A DNA stretch of 64,000 bases from Paenibacillus sp. FSL H8-0537 (GCF_038051995.1 NZ_CP150290.1:4082001-4146000); one strand, 5' to 3'. Shown: positions 53,097 to 62,233, counted from the stretch's first letter. The notes: generated by a model not told the origin, from the letters alone. Numbers and translations: made by a program.

Positions 53097-54464
53097 TTAT
53101 TTACCGGAACTTGCCACTTTGTCAAGCGAAGTCAAAACTTCAATCGATTCTTCCATGCCGTTGTCTGCATTAATGTAAATCCGGTAATCGTTATCGTTGA
53201 TCCGGCCCGTATATTCATAGCATAACACTTCATTGCCATCATCGTTTTTGATCAGCGCCATCTGCTCTTTCGACACTTCCATTTGCGGATTCAGCGCCTT
53301 GCGCGCGTCTGCATTGGAGATGCCTGCCTTAGGCAGCGTCCGCTTATGATGCTCGAAAACATATTCATTCGCCTGCAGAGCCGCTATATCTCCATTATCA
53401 AGGGCAACCTTGATCGTCAGCTTGTCTGGGTAAATCAGCACATCGCCTTGGTTGCCGACGAAGCTGAACGTTCCTGCATTATCATAGGCGTCATAACTGA
53501 CTGCCTTCATGCCGTCAAATCCATGTTCTTTCAAAAACTTTTCAGCCGCAGCCCTCGCTTGCTCGATGCCGAGCTGCTTCTCTCCAATATCACGGGGATC
53601 CATATAAGCAATCAGTTGGCCGCCCTTTTGCGAAAAATCCATATGAATCGAGTTACCGGACTTATGCTCGGACAATACTGCGGAATACGAAGCATATTCC
53701 GTGCCTTTGCCATTTTCCTCCACGCGAATGTTCTTGCCCTCGCCTTTTTTGCCGGCAAACTTGGCAGCACGCTGCTTAATTTCATCCGGCGTTACAGCTT
53801 TACCACTCAGCATGCTGATCGGACGCTTCTCGTACATGCTTGAAACCGAAGGTCCCCAGTTGATTTCCGGATACTCGCTTACCTTTTTATCGACTCCCTT
53901 GAAGCCGTCCACAATCGTCTGATCGCCTTTAGCCTGCTGCGCAGCCAATGACAGCTCGACATCCATCCAGCGCAAATGATTAGAGAGCACTTTTTCCTGC
54001 ATGCCCTGCAAATCTTGTGAAATATCCTTTGAGTTGGCATACAGCGTTTTGAGGGTTTTGAATTCATCCTCTGACAGCGGATGCTTCGTCAAATCGCGAA
54101 CGGAAGTTTTATAGGCAAAATTGGAGATGCGCGACAAAAAGTCCTCCGCCTTGTCAAATGGAAGCATCGAAAGCGGCAGCTGGTTGATTTCGTTTTGTGC
54201 CTGGCTTGTTAGCCGCCATACGTTAACGAGCCCTTTTCGATGATACGCTTGTGATGTGGAATTAACGGCTAATGTATTGCCAAGCTGCTGATGCAGCTTA
54301 TCCACATGGTAAGTTAAATCGTGGAACGCCCGTTGATACTGATTTTCCGCCTTCATCAAAACCGTATTTTTCTCCTGATGCTCCTGATAACCCCAATAGA
54401 GCGAACCGACCAGCAAAATAGCAGCAATCGGGAACAACACCGCGCTTATCCGTTTATAAACCAT
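53097..54464 (-). CDS. ypeB: Germination protein YpeB
   Basis: 455 aa. An N-terminal signal anchor (LFPIAAILLVGSLYWGY) is followed by a helical segment and PepSY-type repeats in the last 200 residues (LGIEQARAAAEKFLKEHGF, ISNADARKALNPQMEV). In B. subtilis YpeB stabilises and controls the cortex-lytic enzyme SleB, encoded just upstream. Here sleB is missing from its place and a 52-aa gene stands there instead. ATG 54464 follows AAAGGAG, which is locked in a long hairpin. Confidence 0.94.
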   Translation of the reverse strand: MVYKRISAVLFPIAAILLVGSLYWGYQEHQEKNTVLMKAENQYQRAFHDLTYHVDKLHQQLGNTLAVNSTSQAYHRKGLVNVWRLTSQAQNEINQLPLSMLPFDKAEDFLSRISNFAYKTSVRDLTKHPLSEDEFKTLKTLYANSKDISQDLQGMQEKVLSNHLRWMDVELSLAAQQAKGDQTIVDGFKGVDKKVSEYPEINWGPSVSSMYEKRPISMLSGKAVTPDEIKQRAAKFAGKKGEGKNIRVEENGKGTEYASYSAVLSEHKSGNSIHMDFSQKGGQLIAYMDPRDIGEKQLGIEQARAAAEKFLKEHGFDGMKAVSYDAYDNAGTFSFVGNQGDVLIYPDKLTIKVALDNGDIAALQANEYVFEHHKRTLPKAGISNADARKALNPQMEVSKEQMALIKNDDGNEVLCYEYTGRINDNDYRIYINADNGMEESIEVLTSLDKVASSGK

Positions 54465-54468
54465 ACAA

Positions 54469-54523
54469 AAAGCTCCTTTCTTGTGCAAACCTGGTGTTAG
54501 TTTGGTTTGCCGAAAGGAGCTTT
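54469..54523 (-). promoter_or_regulatory. Hairpin enclosing the ypeB ribosome binding site
   Basis: 12-bp perfect stem AAAGCTCCTTTC/GAAAGGAGCTTT (54469-54480 with 54512-54523) extended by GCAAACC/GGTTTGC. On the minus strand the 3' arm holds AAAGGAG and is followed by TTTTTGT, so it can act as terminator and as SD lock. Confidence 0.72.
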
Positions 54524-54538
54524 ATGCATTCAATTCAG

Positions 54539-54697
54539 TTAAAAAGTATGTTCTTCAATATCAAGATCGTCGATGTTGTTGCAAATGCATTGCTTGAAAC
54601 CTGTATCTACGCCGCTGCTTTCGCGCTTGCCCCGCAAAACGAACTTCTCGCCACATACATTGCAGCGAATGGTCACTTTCACTCTTACTGCTTCCAT
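54539..54697 (-). CDS. Small zinc-ribbon-like protein, 52 aa
   Basis: ATG 54697 (GGAGG five bases upstream) opens a frame with RCNVCGEKFVLRGKRESSG, a later CIC, and an acidic end (DDLDIEEHTF). The CxxC...CxC pattern suggests a small metal-binding knuckle. Codon pattern and start site look real, and it reads in the same direction as ypeB and prsW. It lies where sleB would be. Function unknown; it is shorter than usual ORF cut-offs. Confidence 0.7.
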   Translation of the reverse strand: MEAVRVKVTIRCNVCGEKFVLRGKRESSGVDTGFKQCICNNIDDLDIEEHTF

Positions 54698-54752
54698 CCC
54701 TACCTCCAGCTTTTCGAAAAATTTCCTCTAGCTGACAGTATGGACGGCATCG

Positions 54753-55451
54753 TTACAATTTAACCTCTTCATCCCGCTTCAAAAAACGAAACGGAGAGCG
54801 CGAATTAGCCCGCTGCATTTTTCGGAGCCCGACGACCCATAGCACGGCCATGAACGGAATGATGAACCAGATCCAGCTGGAACGCATCGTAATCATGATC
54901 CAGTCATAACTGCCGTGCAGCATAATGGGCAGCAGAAACGATACAATGATATAATTTCTGCGTTTTTTGCCATTGCTTTCGAACTTCGCTTTACCTACAT
55001 AATAGCCCATCATAATGCCGAATAGGGCATGCCCCGATACCGGAAGCAGCGCCCTCATAATGAGCGATCCGAACGTTGCGGGTGTCAGGAAGGCATACAT
55101 CACATTTTCGAGCGTCGCAAATCCGAGCGAGATGGAGGCGGCATAAACGATGCCGTCATAAGGCTCGTCAAACTCCGTATGATTATAAATAAAATGATAA
55201 AGAACAAACCATTTTATAAATTCTTCTACGCCAGCCGATTGCACAAAGGAAAATACGATCGGATTGTCCCCCCACCACAGCTGCAGGCCGCGCTGCACAA
55301 CCATGATTGGCAGCACAATCAGAACGCCCAGCAAAAACATCCGGACGACCATATGTATCGGCTCCGTATCGTATTTGTCCTTTAAGTATAAATAAGTCAG
55401 CAGCGCTATTCCCGGTGCCACTGCTGCTGTCAACACAGAAATCCAGGTCAT
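54753..55451 (-). CDS. prsW: PrsW-family intramembrane protease
   Basis: 232-aa membrane protein with seven or eight helices. The EExxK (VEEFIKW), ENVMY, SGHALFG and HGSYDW motifs are the marks of PrsW, the site-1 protease that cuts anti-sigma RsiW in B. subtilis. It could also be the protease for the sigma/anti-sigma pair at 3543-4738, but that is only inference. Upstream of ypeB, as in B. subtilis apart from the missing sleB. Confidence 0.93.
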   Translation of the reverse strand: MTWISVLTAAVAPGIALLTYLYLKDKYDTEPIHMVVRMFLLGVLIVLPIMVVQRGLQLWWGDNPIVFSFVQSAGVEEFIKWFVLYHFIYNHTEFDEPYDGIVYAASISLGFATLENVMYAFLTPATFGSLIMRALLPVSGHALFGIMMGYYVGKAKFESNGKKRRNYIIVSFLLPIMLHGSYDWIMITMRSSWIWFIIPFMAVLWVVGLRKMQRANSRSPFRFLKRDEEVKL

Positions 55452-55629
55452 CGTCGTTATTCACCCCCTTGCTGTACCCGCCCCCGATAGGGAGGCTTCC
55501 TCCATTTTACGGCTCTTCGCCATATAAGCGGCAAGCCGCCTATCCACTTTACGGTTTTGATGGATTTCGCATACTTGCACCAAACTGCGTATTATTCATA
55601 TATCCCGCTTCACATCTATTTCGAAATCA

Positions 55630-55752
55630 TCACCAGCAGCATGCTGTCTGAATCAGCTTGTCCAACAAATTAGGGATGTTCAATTCCTCTTCATTATACA
55701 ACGCTCCGGGCGCATCGGATATACCTATTATCATAATGACATCTCCCCGCAC
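55630..55752 (-). CDS. Possible 40-aa protein
   Basis: GTG 55752 behind AGGAAGAG opens a 40-codon frame (VRGDVIMIIGISDAPGALYN...). It is the only coding-like item in the 450-base gap between prsW and mecA, and might be a fragment of a longer lost gene. Weak. Confidence 0.3.
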   Translation of the reverse strand: MRGDVIMIIGISDAPGALYNEEELNIPNLLDKLIQTACCW

Positions 55753-55820
55753 CGCTACGCTCTTCCTGTCTGTGGAGCCACCTAGCAGAAGCGGGGGATA
55801 CTATAATCCTGTTTTTTCAC

Positions 55821-55870
55821 AAAAAAAAGAAGAAGAGCATCAGCAGGCTTGACACTCCTGCAGATGCTCT
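55821..55870 (-). terminator. Terminator of the MecA-type gene
   Basis: AGAGCATC/GATGCTCT with inner GCAGG/CCTGC, minus-strand tail TTCTTCTTTTTTTT. Confidence 0.88.
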
Positions 55871-55901
55871 GTTCATTGCGCCCTCTTCGCTTAAGCATTG
55901 C

Positions 55902-56516
55902 CTAGTTGAAAAAATGAGTGCATATTTCTTTCACAGCCTCGGAAGGCATAATTACTTTCCCGTACTCCTCCAGCATCGCATAAGTGACCGATGTGGCTTC
56001 GCCGTATTCCGCCAGCAGGGCGATAACAGCATTATGGCGGGACGTTTCAATCAAAGCCGGTTCCAGCGCCAGTATATATTTATTATTGTAAGCATACAGG
56101 CGCCCATCCTCTGTCAGGGCAGCGGCTTGCAGCTGTCTGCAAACCTGTATAACATCCTCGAAATCCCGAAAGGAATACATGACGATATCGCTTTGCTCAA
56201 GCGTCACTTCCATTTCGTAGATTTCGTCATCTGCGTCATCATCATCGGAAGTTCTCTCTTCCGAGCTTCCGTTCATTTTGCCGCGAGTGACAATCACGAC
56301 CATACCTTGGGCCGGCAGGGCAAACACTTCGACCGCTAACGGTCCGCTGGCATCGAATCCAAGTTCACTGTATGCTTGATCCATCATTTCACTGAATAGT
56401 TCGTGCACCTTTGGAATTTCGCGCCACATGTCGTCCTTCTGGATCCCTCGTTCCAGCAGGTCGTCGAACGTCAGAAATATTTTTATCTTGTCCTGACTAA
56501 GTCGTTCGATCTTCAT
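55902..56516 (-). CDS. MecA-family adaptor protein
   Basis: 204 aa. N-terminal MKIERLSQDKIKIFLTFDDLLERGI and C-terminal YSFRDFEDVIQVCRQL match MecA/YpbH, adaptors that hand substrates to the ClpC protease. An acidic linker (SDDDDADDE) near residue 92 joins the two domains. In B. subtilis ypbH (mecB) sits in this region; I cannot say which paralogue this is. Confidence 0.9.
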   Translation of the reverse strand: MKIERLSQDKIKIFLTFDDLLERGIQKDDMWREIPKVHELFSEMMDQAYSELGFDASGPLAVEVFALPAQGMVVIVTRGKMNGSSEERTSDDDDADDEIYEMEVTLEQSDIVMYSFRDFEDVIQVCRQLQAAALTEDGRLYAYNNKYILALEPALIETSRHNAVIALLAEYGEATSVTYAMLEEYGKVIMPSEAVKEICTHFFN

Positions 56517-56646
56517 GACAGGATCCTCCTCTGCAGCATCTGTTGTAACAGCGTATGAAATTTATTAGAAGATGTGACCAAAATGGTCAAATCAAACTAT
56601 GTAACTACTTTATCATGTTCAAACTCGGATTGCACCTAAAATAGGC

Positions 56647-56697
56647 AAAAAGAATCGTTCGAATCTGCACTTTTTCAGTGCCTCGTTCAAACGATTC
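56647..56697 (-). terminator. Terminator of the 106-aa gene
   Basis: GAATCGTT/AACGATTC outer stem with inner GAA/TTC and GCACT/AGTGC, then TTTTTG on the minus strand. Confidence 0.88.
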
Positions 56698-56714
56698 CTT
56701 CCAGAAACTGTTAG

Positions 56715-57035
56715 TTAATGTGTCGTGTTCGACGATTCCGCCATGATCTCCTCGGCTTGCTGTTTCAGCTCCGGATCACTGTTCATCATTGCTTCAATCT
56801 GAACCCAGCCGTCTCCGGATTTTCCGGCGGTATCGTCTGTACGCTTTGGGCCCATATTTACAGCCTTTTGCGTCCAATTGTCGTTCCACAAGGACATCGC
56901 CTTATGGCTAATCGATGAGCAAGCGCTCGCCAGCACGCCCGCTGCAAGTGCAGCTGTACCTGGACGCTTGCGGGCAACATAGAGAGCAGCGGCTGCCCCG
57001 GCAAGCCCTCCGAGAAGAAATCCTCTTAGCCTCAT
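56715..57035 (-). CDS. Hypothetical protein with an N-terminal membrane helix
   Basis: 106 aa. MRLRGFLLGGLAGAAAALYVARKR is a YtxH-like start: a glycine-rich helix followed by basic residues. The rest is polar, with an acidic C-terminal helix. No further domain recognised. It has its own terminator and a divergent neighbour. Confidence 0.6.
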   Translation of the reverse strand: MRLRGFLLGGLAGAAAALYVARKRPGTAALAAGVLASACSSISHKAMSLWNDNWTQKAVNMGPKRTDDTAGKSGDGWVQIEAMMNSDPELKQQAEEIMAESSNTTH

Positions 57036-57228
57036 AGTAGGACAAAACCTCCTTGATTTAGGGCCTTAAAAAATCCCCATTCAATATTCGATTTCACCTT
57101 TTAGTGTGGCTTGCCCCACCTTATTTATCCTGCTTAATAAAGGAAATGCAGCAGCCTGCAAAACACAGCATTATTGATTATGCTACAATAATACCCATTG
57201 ACAACTACAACATAAATGGAGGTTCATT

Positions 57229-58110
57229 ATGTTTAAACGAATGACCGCAGCGCTCGCTGTTGTTCTGGGAGCCGCTTTAGTTGCTGCCGCTTGCAGCCAG
57301 CAAAGCGTCCCCTCAGGCAGCAGCCTGCCGCAGGAAAGTGCTTCCGCACTGGAAAGCCCAACAGCAAGGCAGTCGCCTGCCGCTTCGCCAACCCTTCAGC
57401 AGGAGGAGCCAACGGCCTCGCCGCCTACAGAGGCCGAAGCAACGCCGTCGCCAAGCGAGGCACCGGCAGCCAAGCTTTACAAAATGGACAGCGTATACCG
57501 CTTCAAGCCGATTGATAAAGGGGTGACGGACAAAGTCGTGCTGCTGACCTTTGATGATGGGCCGCACAACAAGGAGGTGCTGACCAGTCTGCTCGATACG
57601 CTGGACAAGCATAAGGCCAAAGCGATCTTTTTCGTAAACGGCTACCGGGTTAAAGCGAATCCTGATTTGCTTTCGCTCATTCATGAGCGGGGACAGACGA
57701 TCGGCAACCACTCCTGGGACCACATCAATTTGAAAAAAGAATCTGCCGCTAAAGTGGAGCAGCAGGTTGCTGATGTTCAGGATCGTGTCATGAAGCTAAC
57801 CGGCGAAGCGCCAAAGTTTTTCCGTCCGCCTTACGGCTCCGGCAACGATAGCGTCAAAGAAATCGTCAAAAACCACGGCATGCTGTACATGACGTGGTCC
57901 AACGGTTCACTAGATTGGGAGCAGAAATCTCCCGGAGATCCTGATAAAGTCGTCGCGAGTGTGCTGGAGCAGCTCCATCCAGGCGCCAACATTTTAATGC
58001 ATGAGCTGGCCTGGACCGCTGAAGCGCTTGACAAGCTGCTGACGCAGCTTGAAGACAAGGGCTATGGCTTCATCGATCCGGCTGCAATTGATACGGAGCA
58101 AACGAATTAA
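57229..58110 (+). CDS. Polysaccharide deacetylase lipoprotein
   Basis: 293 aa. Lipoprotein signal ending in VAAAC, a Pro/Ser/Glu-rich linker (residues about 25-85), then a NodB domain: TFDDGP (motif 1), GNHSWDH (metal His pair), FFRPPYGSGN (motif 3) and a late LMHE. Metal-dependent removal of acetyl groups from peptidoglycan or another polysaccharide outside the cell. GGAGG precedes ATG 57229, and an extended -10 (TGCTACAAT) lies about 40 bases upstream. Plus strand, unlike its neighbours. Confidence 0.93.
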   Translation: MFKRMTAALAVVLGAALVAAACSQQSVPSGSSLPQESASALESPTARQSPAASPTLQQEEPTASPPTEAEATPSPSEAPAAKLYKMDSVYRFKPIDKGVTDKVVLLTFDDGPHNKEVLTSLLDTLDKHKAKAIFFVNGYRVKANPDLLSLIHERGQTIGNHSWDHINLKKESAAKVEQQVADVQDRVMKLTGEAPKFFRPPYGSGNDSVKEIVKNHGMLYMTWSNGSLDWEQKSPGDPDKVVASVLEQLHPGANILMHELAWTAEALDKLLTQLEDKGYGFIDPAAIDTEQTN

Positions 58111-58140
58111 AGAACTGGGGTAGCCAATCGCTACAGCAGC

Positions 58141-58368
58141 TTAATTCGCATATTTCACTCCGTACCAGAACAATAAGCCGACCAAGCTCAAAAAAAGGAA
58201 AAACAATACATTATAATACCATCTCGTTATTTTGCTAGCGCCCGAAGGGAACTTTTTCCGTCTTGGGGGAAGGAGCTCCCTTCCCTCTTCATCAATTCGG
58301 GGAGCTTCCGTTGTCTCGGGCGACGGCCCTTTGCGCGTCGCTTTCCCGAATTTTTGTACCCTGCTCAT
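58141..58368 (-). CDS. Small single-pass membrane protein, 75 aa
   Basis: ATG 58368 overlaps the stop of the CPBP protease gene (ATGA). A basic N-terminal half (KFGKATRKGPSPETTEAP) is followed by a helix (YYNVLFFLFLSLVGLLFWYGV). No known family. Coupling suggests it works with the protease; that is inference. Confidence 0.65.
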   Translation of the reverse strand: MSRVQKFGKATRKGPSPETTEAPRIDEEGRELLPPRRKKFPSGASKITRWYYNVLFFLFLSLVGLLFWYGVKYAN

Positions 58369-58970
58369 AATTGCCCTTTCGGTTCCCTCCTGAATCTTAT
58401 AATAAAGCCCATAATCATATCTATCGCAAAGTGCGCAAGAATTGGGGCCCATAAGCTGCCGGTTTCGATATAAATCCATCCTAAGCCGTAGCTAATGGAA
58501 AACACAAGTCCAGTTGGAATCCAATGCTTTAAATAGCGGACATGAATGGCTGCAAAAATAATGCTTGTCCAATACGGCCCGAACGCATGCTGCAGAGCGC
58601 CCCTGAAGAGGAGCTCTTCACATACCGAGACGACAAACGACAATACGATAATATGCCAAATCGGGCGTTCACGAAAAATCCGGTCATTTACACCGCCATC
58701 ATCGGCTGCTTCATCAGGGACAAAACGGGAAATAGACAAATCTACAAGCAGTACAACCGCCGCCAAACCTAGTCCAAACCATACGACGGCAAGCTCTTTC
58801 GGAAAATGAAATAAAGTAATTATGCTTTGACGCTGAAATAAAACCCATATCAAGCCGATAATAAAAGTAAGTGCTTGCGTCATGTACAAATTAATGAGCA
58901 GCATGCGATCGTCAAGCTCGTCAACGGTCACCTTGCGCACTCGTATTTTACGGATGTCGAATTTTTTCAT
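58365..58970 (-). CDS. CPBP family intramembrane protease (YpbD-like)
   Basis: 201 aa, six or so helices. The EExxxR (CEELLFRGALQHAFG) and later HxxN-like (FAAIHVRYLKHW, HFAIDMIMG) motifs mark the Abi/Rce1 superfamily. B. subtilis ypbD lies at this place near serA. Substrate unknown. Confidence 0.88.
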   Translation of the reverse strand: MKKFDIRKIRVRKVTVDELDDRMLLINLYMTQALTFIIGLIWVLFQRQSIITLFHFPKELAVVWFGLGLAAVVLLVDLSISRFVPDEAADDGGVNDRIFRERPIWHIIVLSFVVSVCEELLFRGALQHAFGPYWTSIIFAAIHVRYLKHWIPTGLVFSISYGLGWIYIETGSLWAPILAHFAIDMIMGFIIRFRREPKGQL

Positions 58971-59078
58971 AACTTCCCGCCCGTCCTGGAGGTTCGTATT
59001 TTTGAAGTAAATTCACCTGTACGCACAGGCTGCAAAAGAGAGCAATAATGAATACATACATAAAAAGGGAGTTTTGTT

Positions 59079-59996
59079 ATGGAAAAGCAGCTAACCCGTT
59101 CCGCCATGTTTTACAGCATAGGTTTTATTTTCATGCTGGTTTGCGCAGTTGGCGCATTTTTCTACGGTGTACAGTACGGCAGTGAGCAGACAAAAACCAG
59201 CTACGAAATGAAACAGTTAAACAGTGAGGCAAAATCCAAGTCGACTCCGTATCAGCAGCAAGATCTCGTCTCCTACTATCATACTGTATTTCTGCCCTAC
59301 CGTGAATTCCAAAACGAATGGTTCAATGCTATGAAGAAGCTGGAGCAGGACGATTCAGCCGATGGCAACGCCATTTTCAAGGATTTGTCCAAGCTGGCCA
59401 AGAAAAAGGCCGCCGAGGTCGCCTCCTTCAACATGCAGCAATCGCCACTGCTCGGTGAAGCACAGGCGAGCGTCATTAAAAGCCTTGAATTGTTTGAGCA
59501 AACGTCTAATAAAGCAGCAAACAAAGCGAAGACGCTCAATTCTGCGAAGCTCATTGCAGCCGTTGATGACGATTCCATTTACCAAGCAGCCGTGAAGCAA
59601 ACCCTATCCTCGCAGCAATCGTATTACAGCGCGATGATGAAATGGGCGGCTACCGTAAACAGTGATATTCCTAACGAATACAAATTCCCGAATATTTTGG
59701 AAATCAGCAAATGGAACAAGCTGCCCCTTATTGTGAAAAACAAATTAATGGCCGACCATTTGCTGTCGCATAAGCAGCTAACGAATTACTATCCACAGGA
59801 TCTGGTTATCCGGATCGATGAATTTATTAAGACGGGGCAAGCGAGCAAAATGAAAATCCGCTCCATCGCTGCCATTGCTGAGCTGCTGATGAATACAGCC
59901 GCAGTACGCAACGGCGACTACAGCAGCGGCTCAGAGCAAATGTACAGCAAGGAAGTGCTGCCGCTGCTGCCTTTCTTCACCACGACCTCGTCTTAA
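59079..59996 (+). CDS. Hypothetical membrane-anchored helical protein, 305 aa
   Basis: Not recognised. One N-terminal anchor (FYSIGFIFMLVCAVGAFFYGV), then a 280-residue helical, Lys/Gln/Ser-rich part probably outside the cell (LEQDDSADGNAIFKDLSKL, LFEQTSNKAANKAKTLNSA). No cysteines, no catalytic motif. Plus strand, alone; the start has a weak GGGAG site. It could be a scaffold or sensor. Confidence 0.65.
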   Translation: MEKQLTRSAMFYSIGFIFMLVCAVGAFFYGVQYGSEQTKTSYEMKQLNSEAKSKSTPYQQQDLVSYYHTVFLPYREFQNEWFNAMKKLEQDDSADGNAIFKDLSKLAKKKAAEVASFNMQQSPLLGEAQASVIKSLELFEQTSNKAANKAKTLNSAKLIAAVDDDSIYQAAVKQTLSSQQSYYSAMMKWAATVNSDIPNEYKFPNILEISKWNKLPLIVKNKLMADHLLSHKQLTNYYPQDLVIRIDEFIKTGQASKMKIRSIAAIAELLMNTAAVRNGDYSSGSEQMYSKEVLPLLPFFTTTSS

Positions 59997-60009
59997 GCGC
60001 CCGCTGGTG

Positions 60010-60336
60010 CTAATCGTATTGAAACCCTTGAAGCAGGGCTATGGCCGCCATTCCTCCCGTCACATTGAGGAGGCTGCCGTAGCCCTGCTTTTCTAAATAT
60101 CCGCATACATTTGCGCTGCGAACGCCATGTGCGCATACGATATAAAGCGGCTTGTCATCCGCTAATTGTCCCAATTGCTGAGGGATCGTATTCATCGGAA
60201 TAAGCGTGGACTGCTCCAGATGATAATAATCCCATTCAAATGACTCACGAACGTCAATGACTTGCCCTGCCTCTATATGTCCTTTCTCCAAAAGCTGCAA
60301 AAAAACATCCGCTTCGATCTCTTCCCAATTGTTCAT
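60010..60336 (-). CDS. Rhodanese-like domain protein
   Basis: 108 aa. Active-site loop CAHGVRS with the catalytic Cys near residue 75; VIDVRESFEW and YHLEQSTLIP are typical of the single-domain rhodanese fold. Sulfur transfer or thiol chemistry; partner unknown. GGGGAGA precedes ATG. Confidence 0.9.
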   Translation of the reverse strand: MNNWEEIEADVFLQLLEKGHIEAGQVIDVRESFEWDYYHLEQSTLIPMNTIPQQLGQLADDKPLYIVCAHGVRSANVCGYLEKQGYGSLLNVTGGMAAIALLQGFQYD

Positions 60337-60513
60337 GTCTCGTCTCTCCCCTTTATCTATTTAAGCAGGCAATGCATGAATCATATCAAAAAATTTCACA
60401 TTTGATCAAGTTTGAGGATTGCAATTGTCCATGTTAATGCTTTAAAATGATAAAGGCTATCCTTTCTGTCCGTTCGACATGATTCGAGTAGCCGTTTGAC
60501 TATATGAAACTCT

Positions 60514-60550
60514 CGCCTCGCATGCATAGTGTGCAAGGGCGGTTTTTATT
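60514..60550 (+). terminator. Terminator-like hairpin in the serA leader
   Basis: CGCC/GGCG with inner GCAT/GTGC, followed by GTTTTTATTTT, about 70 bases before the serA ATG on the same strand. No plus-strand gene ends just before it, so it belongs to the serA leader. Confidence 0.5.
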
Positions 60551-60621
60551 TTAGTATCACACCTGATGTAGCTTACGAAATGATTTTTACATTCGCAAAA
60601 ATTTTAGGGGGCAATCTACTT

Positions 60622-62211
60622 ATGTTTAAAGTGCTAGTATCCGATCCCATCAGCGATCTGGGCATCCAACAGCTTGTAGACGCGGAAGATATCATTGTCG
60701 ATAAAAAACCAGGTTTAAGCGAGGACGAGCTCGTCGCTATTATTGGCGAATATGACGCTCTGCTCGTTCGCAGCCAAACGCGTGTAACAGCACGCATTAT
60801 GGAAGCTGGCAAGCTTCTGAAAGTCGTTGGACGCGCAGGCGTTGGCGTAGACAACATTGATCTGGACGCTGCAACCCAGCGCGGAATCATCGTTATTAAC
60901 GCTCCTGACGGCAATACGATTACAACTTGCGAGCATACTTTTGCCATGATGATGGCTGTAGCCCGCCATATTCCTCAAGCATATATGAAAACGGTCAATG
61001 GCGTTTGGGATCGCAAATCCTTCCTTGGCGTAGAGCTTCGCAACAAAGTGCTCGGCGTTCTTGGCATGGGCCGTATCGGCAGCGAAGTTGCAAAACGTGC
61101 AAAAGCTTTCGGCATGGACATTCTCGGCTACGATCCGTTTATGACGGAAGAACGTGCAGAGAAGCTTGGCATTAAGCTTGCATCGGTGGAAGAAATTGTC
61201 CGTAACGCGGATTTTATGACCGTGCACACCCCGCTTACACCTGAGACTCATCATATGATTGGCAAAGACCAATTTGCTGTTATGAAGCCTGGCATGCGCA
61301 TCATAAACTGCGCTCGCGGCGGCATCATCGATGAAATTGCTTTGGTTGATGCAATCGATCAAGGCATCGTTGCTGGAGCAGCATTCGACGTATTCGAAGT
61401 AGAGCCTCCTGCTGAGGACCACCCGTTCCTGAAGCATCCGAAAATTATCGTAACGCCTCACCTTGGCGCATCGACAGTAGAAGCCCAAGAAAATGTTGCG
61501 ATCGACGTTTCGGAGCAAGTACTGCACATTTTGCGTGATGAGCCGTTCAGCAACGCAGTCAACATGCCGCCAATTCCGGCTGGCCTGCAAAGCAAGCTTC
61601 AACCGTATTTCATTCTTGGAGAGAAGCTGGGCAGCTTTATTTCCCAAATGACCGACGGTCCTGTACAGGAAATCGTTGTCGGCTACTCGGGTGATCTTGC
61701 GGAAGTAGATACACAGCCACTGACTCGCTACGTTGTCAAAGGTATTCTGTCCCACCACCTTGGTACAGAGCAAGTGAATATCGTCAACTCGTTGCACCTT
61801 GCGAAAGAGCGCGACGTCAACATTGTCGTTCAAAAATCGCATATTTCGAAGGACTTTACGAATCTCGTAACCGTATCGCTGCGCACGAAGAAGGAAGATC
61901 GCGTTGTTGGAGGCACACTGCTTACAGGTTACGGTCCTCGCATTGTGCAAATTGACAACTTCCCTGTCGATGTTACACCAGAAGGCAACCTGATTCTGAT
62001 CTCGCATAACGATAAGCCAGGTATTATCGGCCGCGTAGGTACGCTGCTTGGCACGAATGACGTAAACATCGCGACGATGCAGGTAGGTCGTCAGCTAGAG
62101 GGCGGCTCCGCGATTATGGTGCTGCGTGTTGACAAAGGAACGCCGAAAGAGGTTCTTGAGCAGCTTACAAACTTAACTGAACTGAACACTGCAAAAGAAA
62201 TTAAAATCTAA
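60622..62211 (+). CDS. serA: D-3-phosphoglycerate dehydrogenase
   Basis: 529 aa. First step of serine synthesis. The NAD fold has GVLGMGRIGSEVA (residues about 145-157), the catalytic Arg and His are in NCARGG and HLGAST, then an intervening domain and a C-terminal ACT domain (LILISHNDKPGIIGRVGTLL) for feedback. This is the long, type-I layout of Bacillales. ATG 60622 behind AGGGGG; the frame continues upstream without a better start. A terminator-like hairpin in the leader suggests attenuation. Confidence 0.96.
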   Translation: MFKVLVSDPISDLGIQQLVDAEDIIVDKKPGLSEDELVAIIGEYDALLVRSQTRVTARIMEAGKLLKVVGRAGVGVDNIDLDAATQRGIIVINAPDGNTITTCEHTFAMMMAVARHIPQAYMKTVNGVWDRKSFLGVELRNKVLGVLGMGRIGSEVAKRAKAFGMDILGYDPFMTEERAEKLGIKLASVEEIVRNADFMTVHTPLTPETHHMIGKDQFAVMKPGMRIINCARGGIIDEIALVDAIDQGIVAGAAFDVFEVEPPAEDHPFLKHPKIIVTPHLGASTVEAQENVAIDVSEQVLHILRDEPFSNAVNMPPIPAGLQSKLQPYFILGEKLGSFISQMTDGPVQEIVVGYSGDLAEVDTQPLTRYVVKGILSHHLGTEQVNIVNSLHLAKERDVNIVVQKSHISKDFTNLVTVSLRTKKEDRVVGGTLLTGYGPRIVQIDNFPVDVTPEGNLILISHNDKPGIIGRVGTLLGTNDVNIATMQVGRQLEGGSAIMVLRVDKGTPKEVLEQLTNLTELNTAKEIKI

Positions 62212-62233
62212 TAAGGACTTCTGTCCATGCAAG

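Noticed and set aside
54494..54763. Plus-strand frame with a good SD (AAAGGAG before ATG 54521)
   Set aside because: The SD is simply the other arm of the ypeB hairpin, and the frame is antisense to the 52-aa CxxC gene, which has better coding signs.
55658..55852. 64-codon plus-strand frame
   Set aside because: No SD, crosses the mecA terminator, and composition is not coding-like.
60715..62007. 430-codon minus-strand frame
   Set aside because: Antisense to serA; rich in Cys, His and Arg in the way of a shadow frame, and no family is visible.
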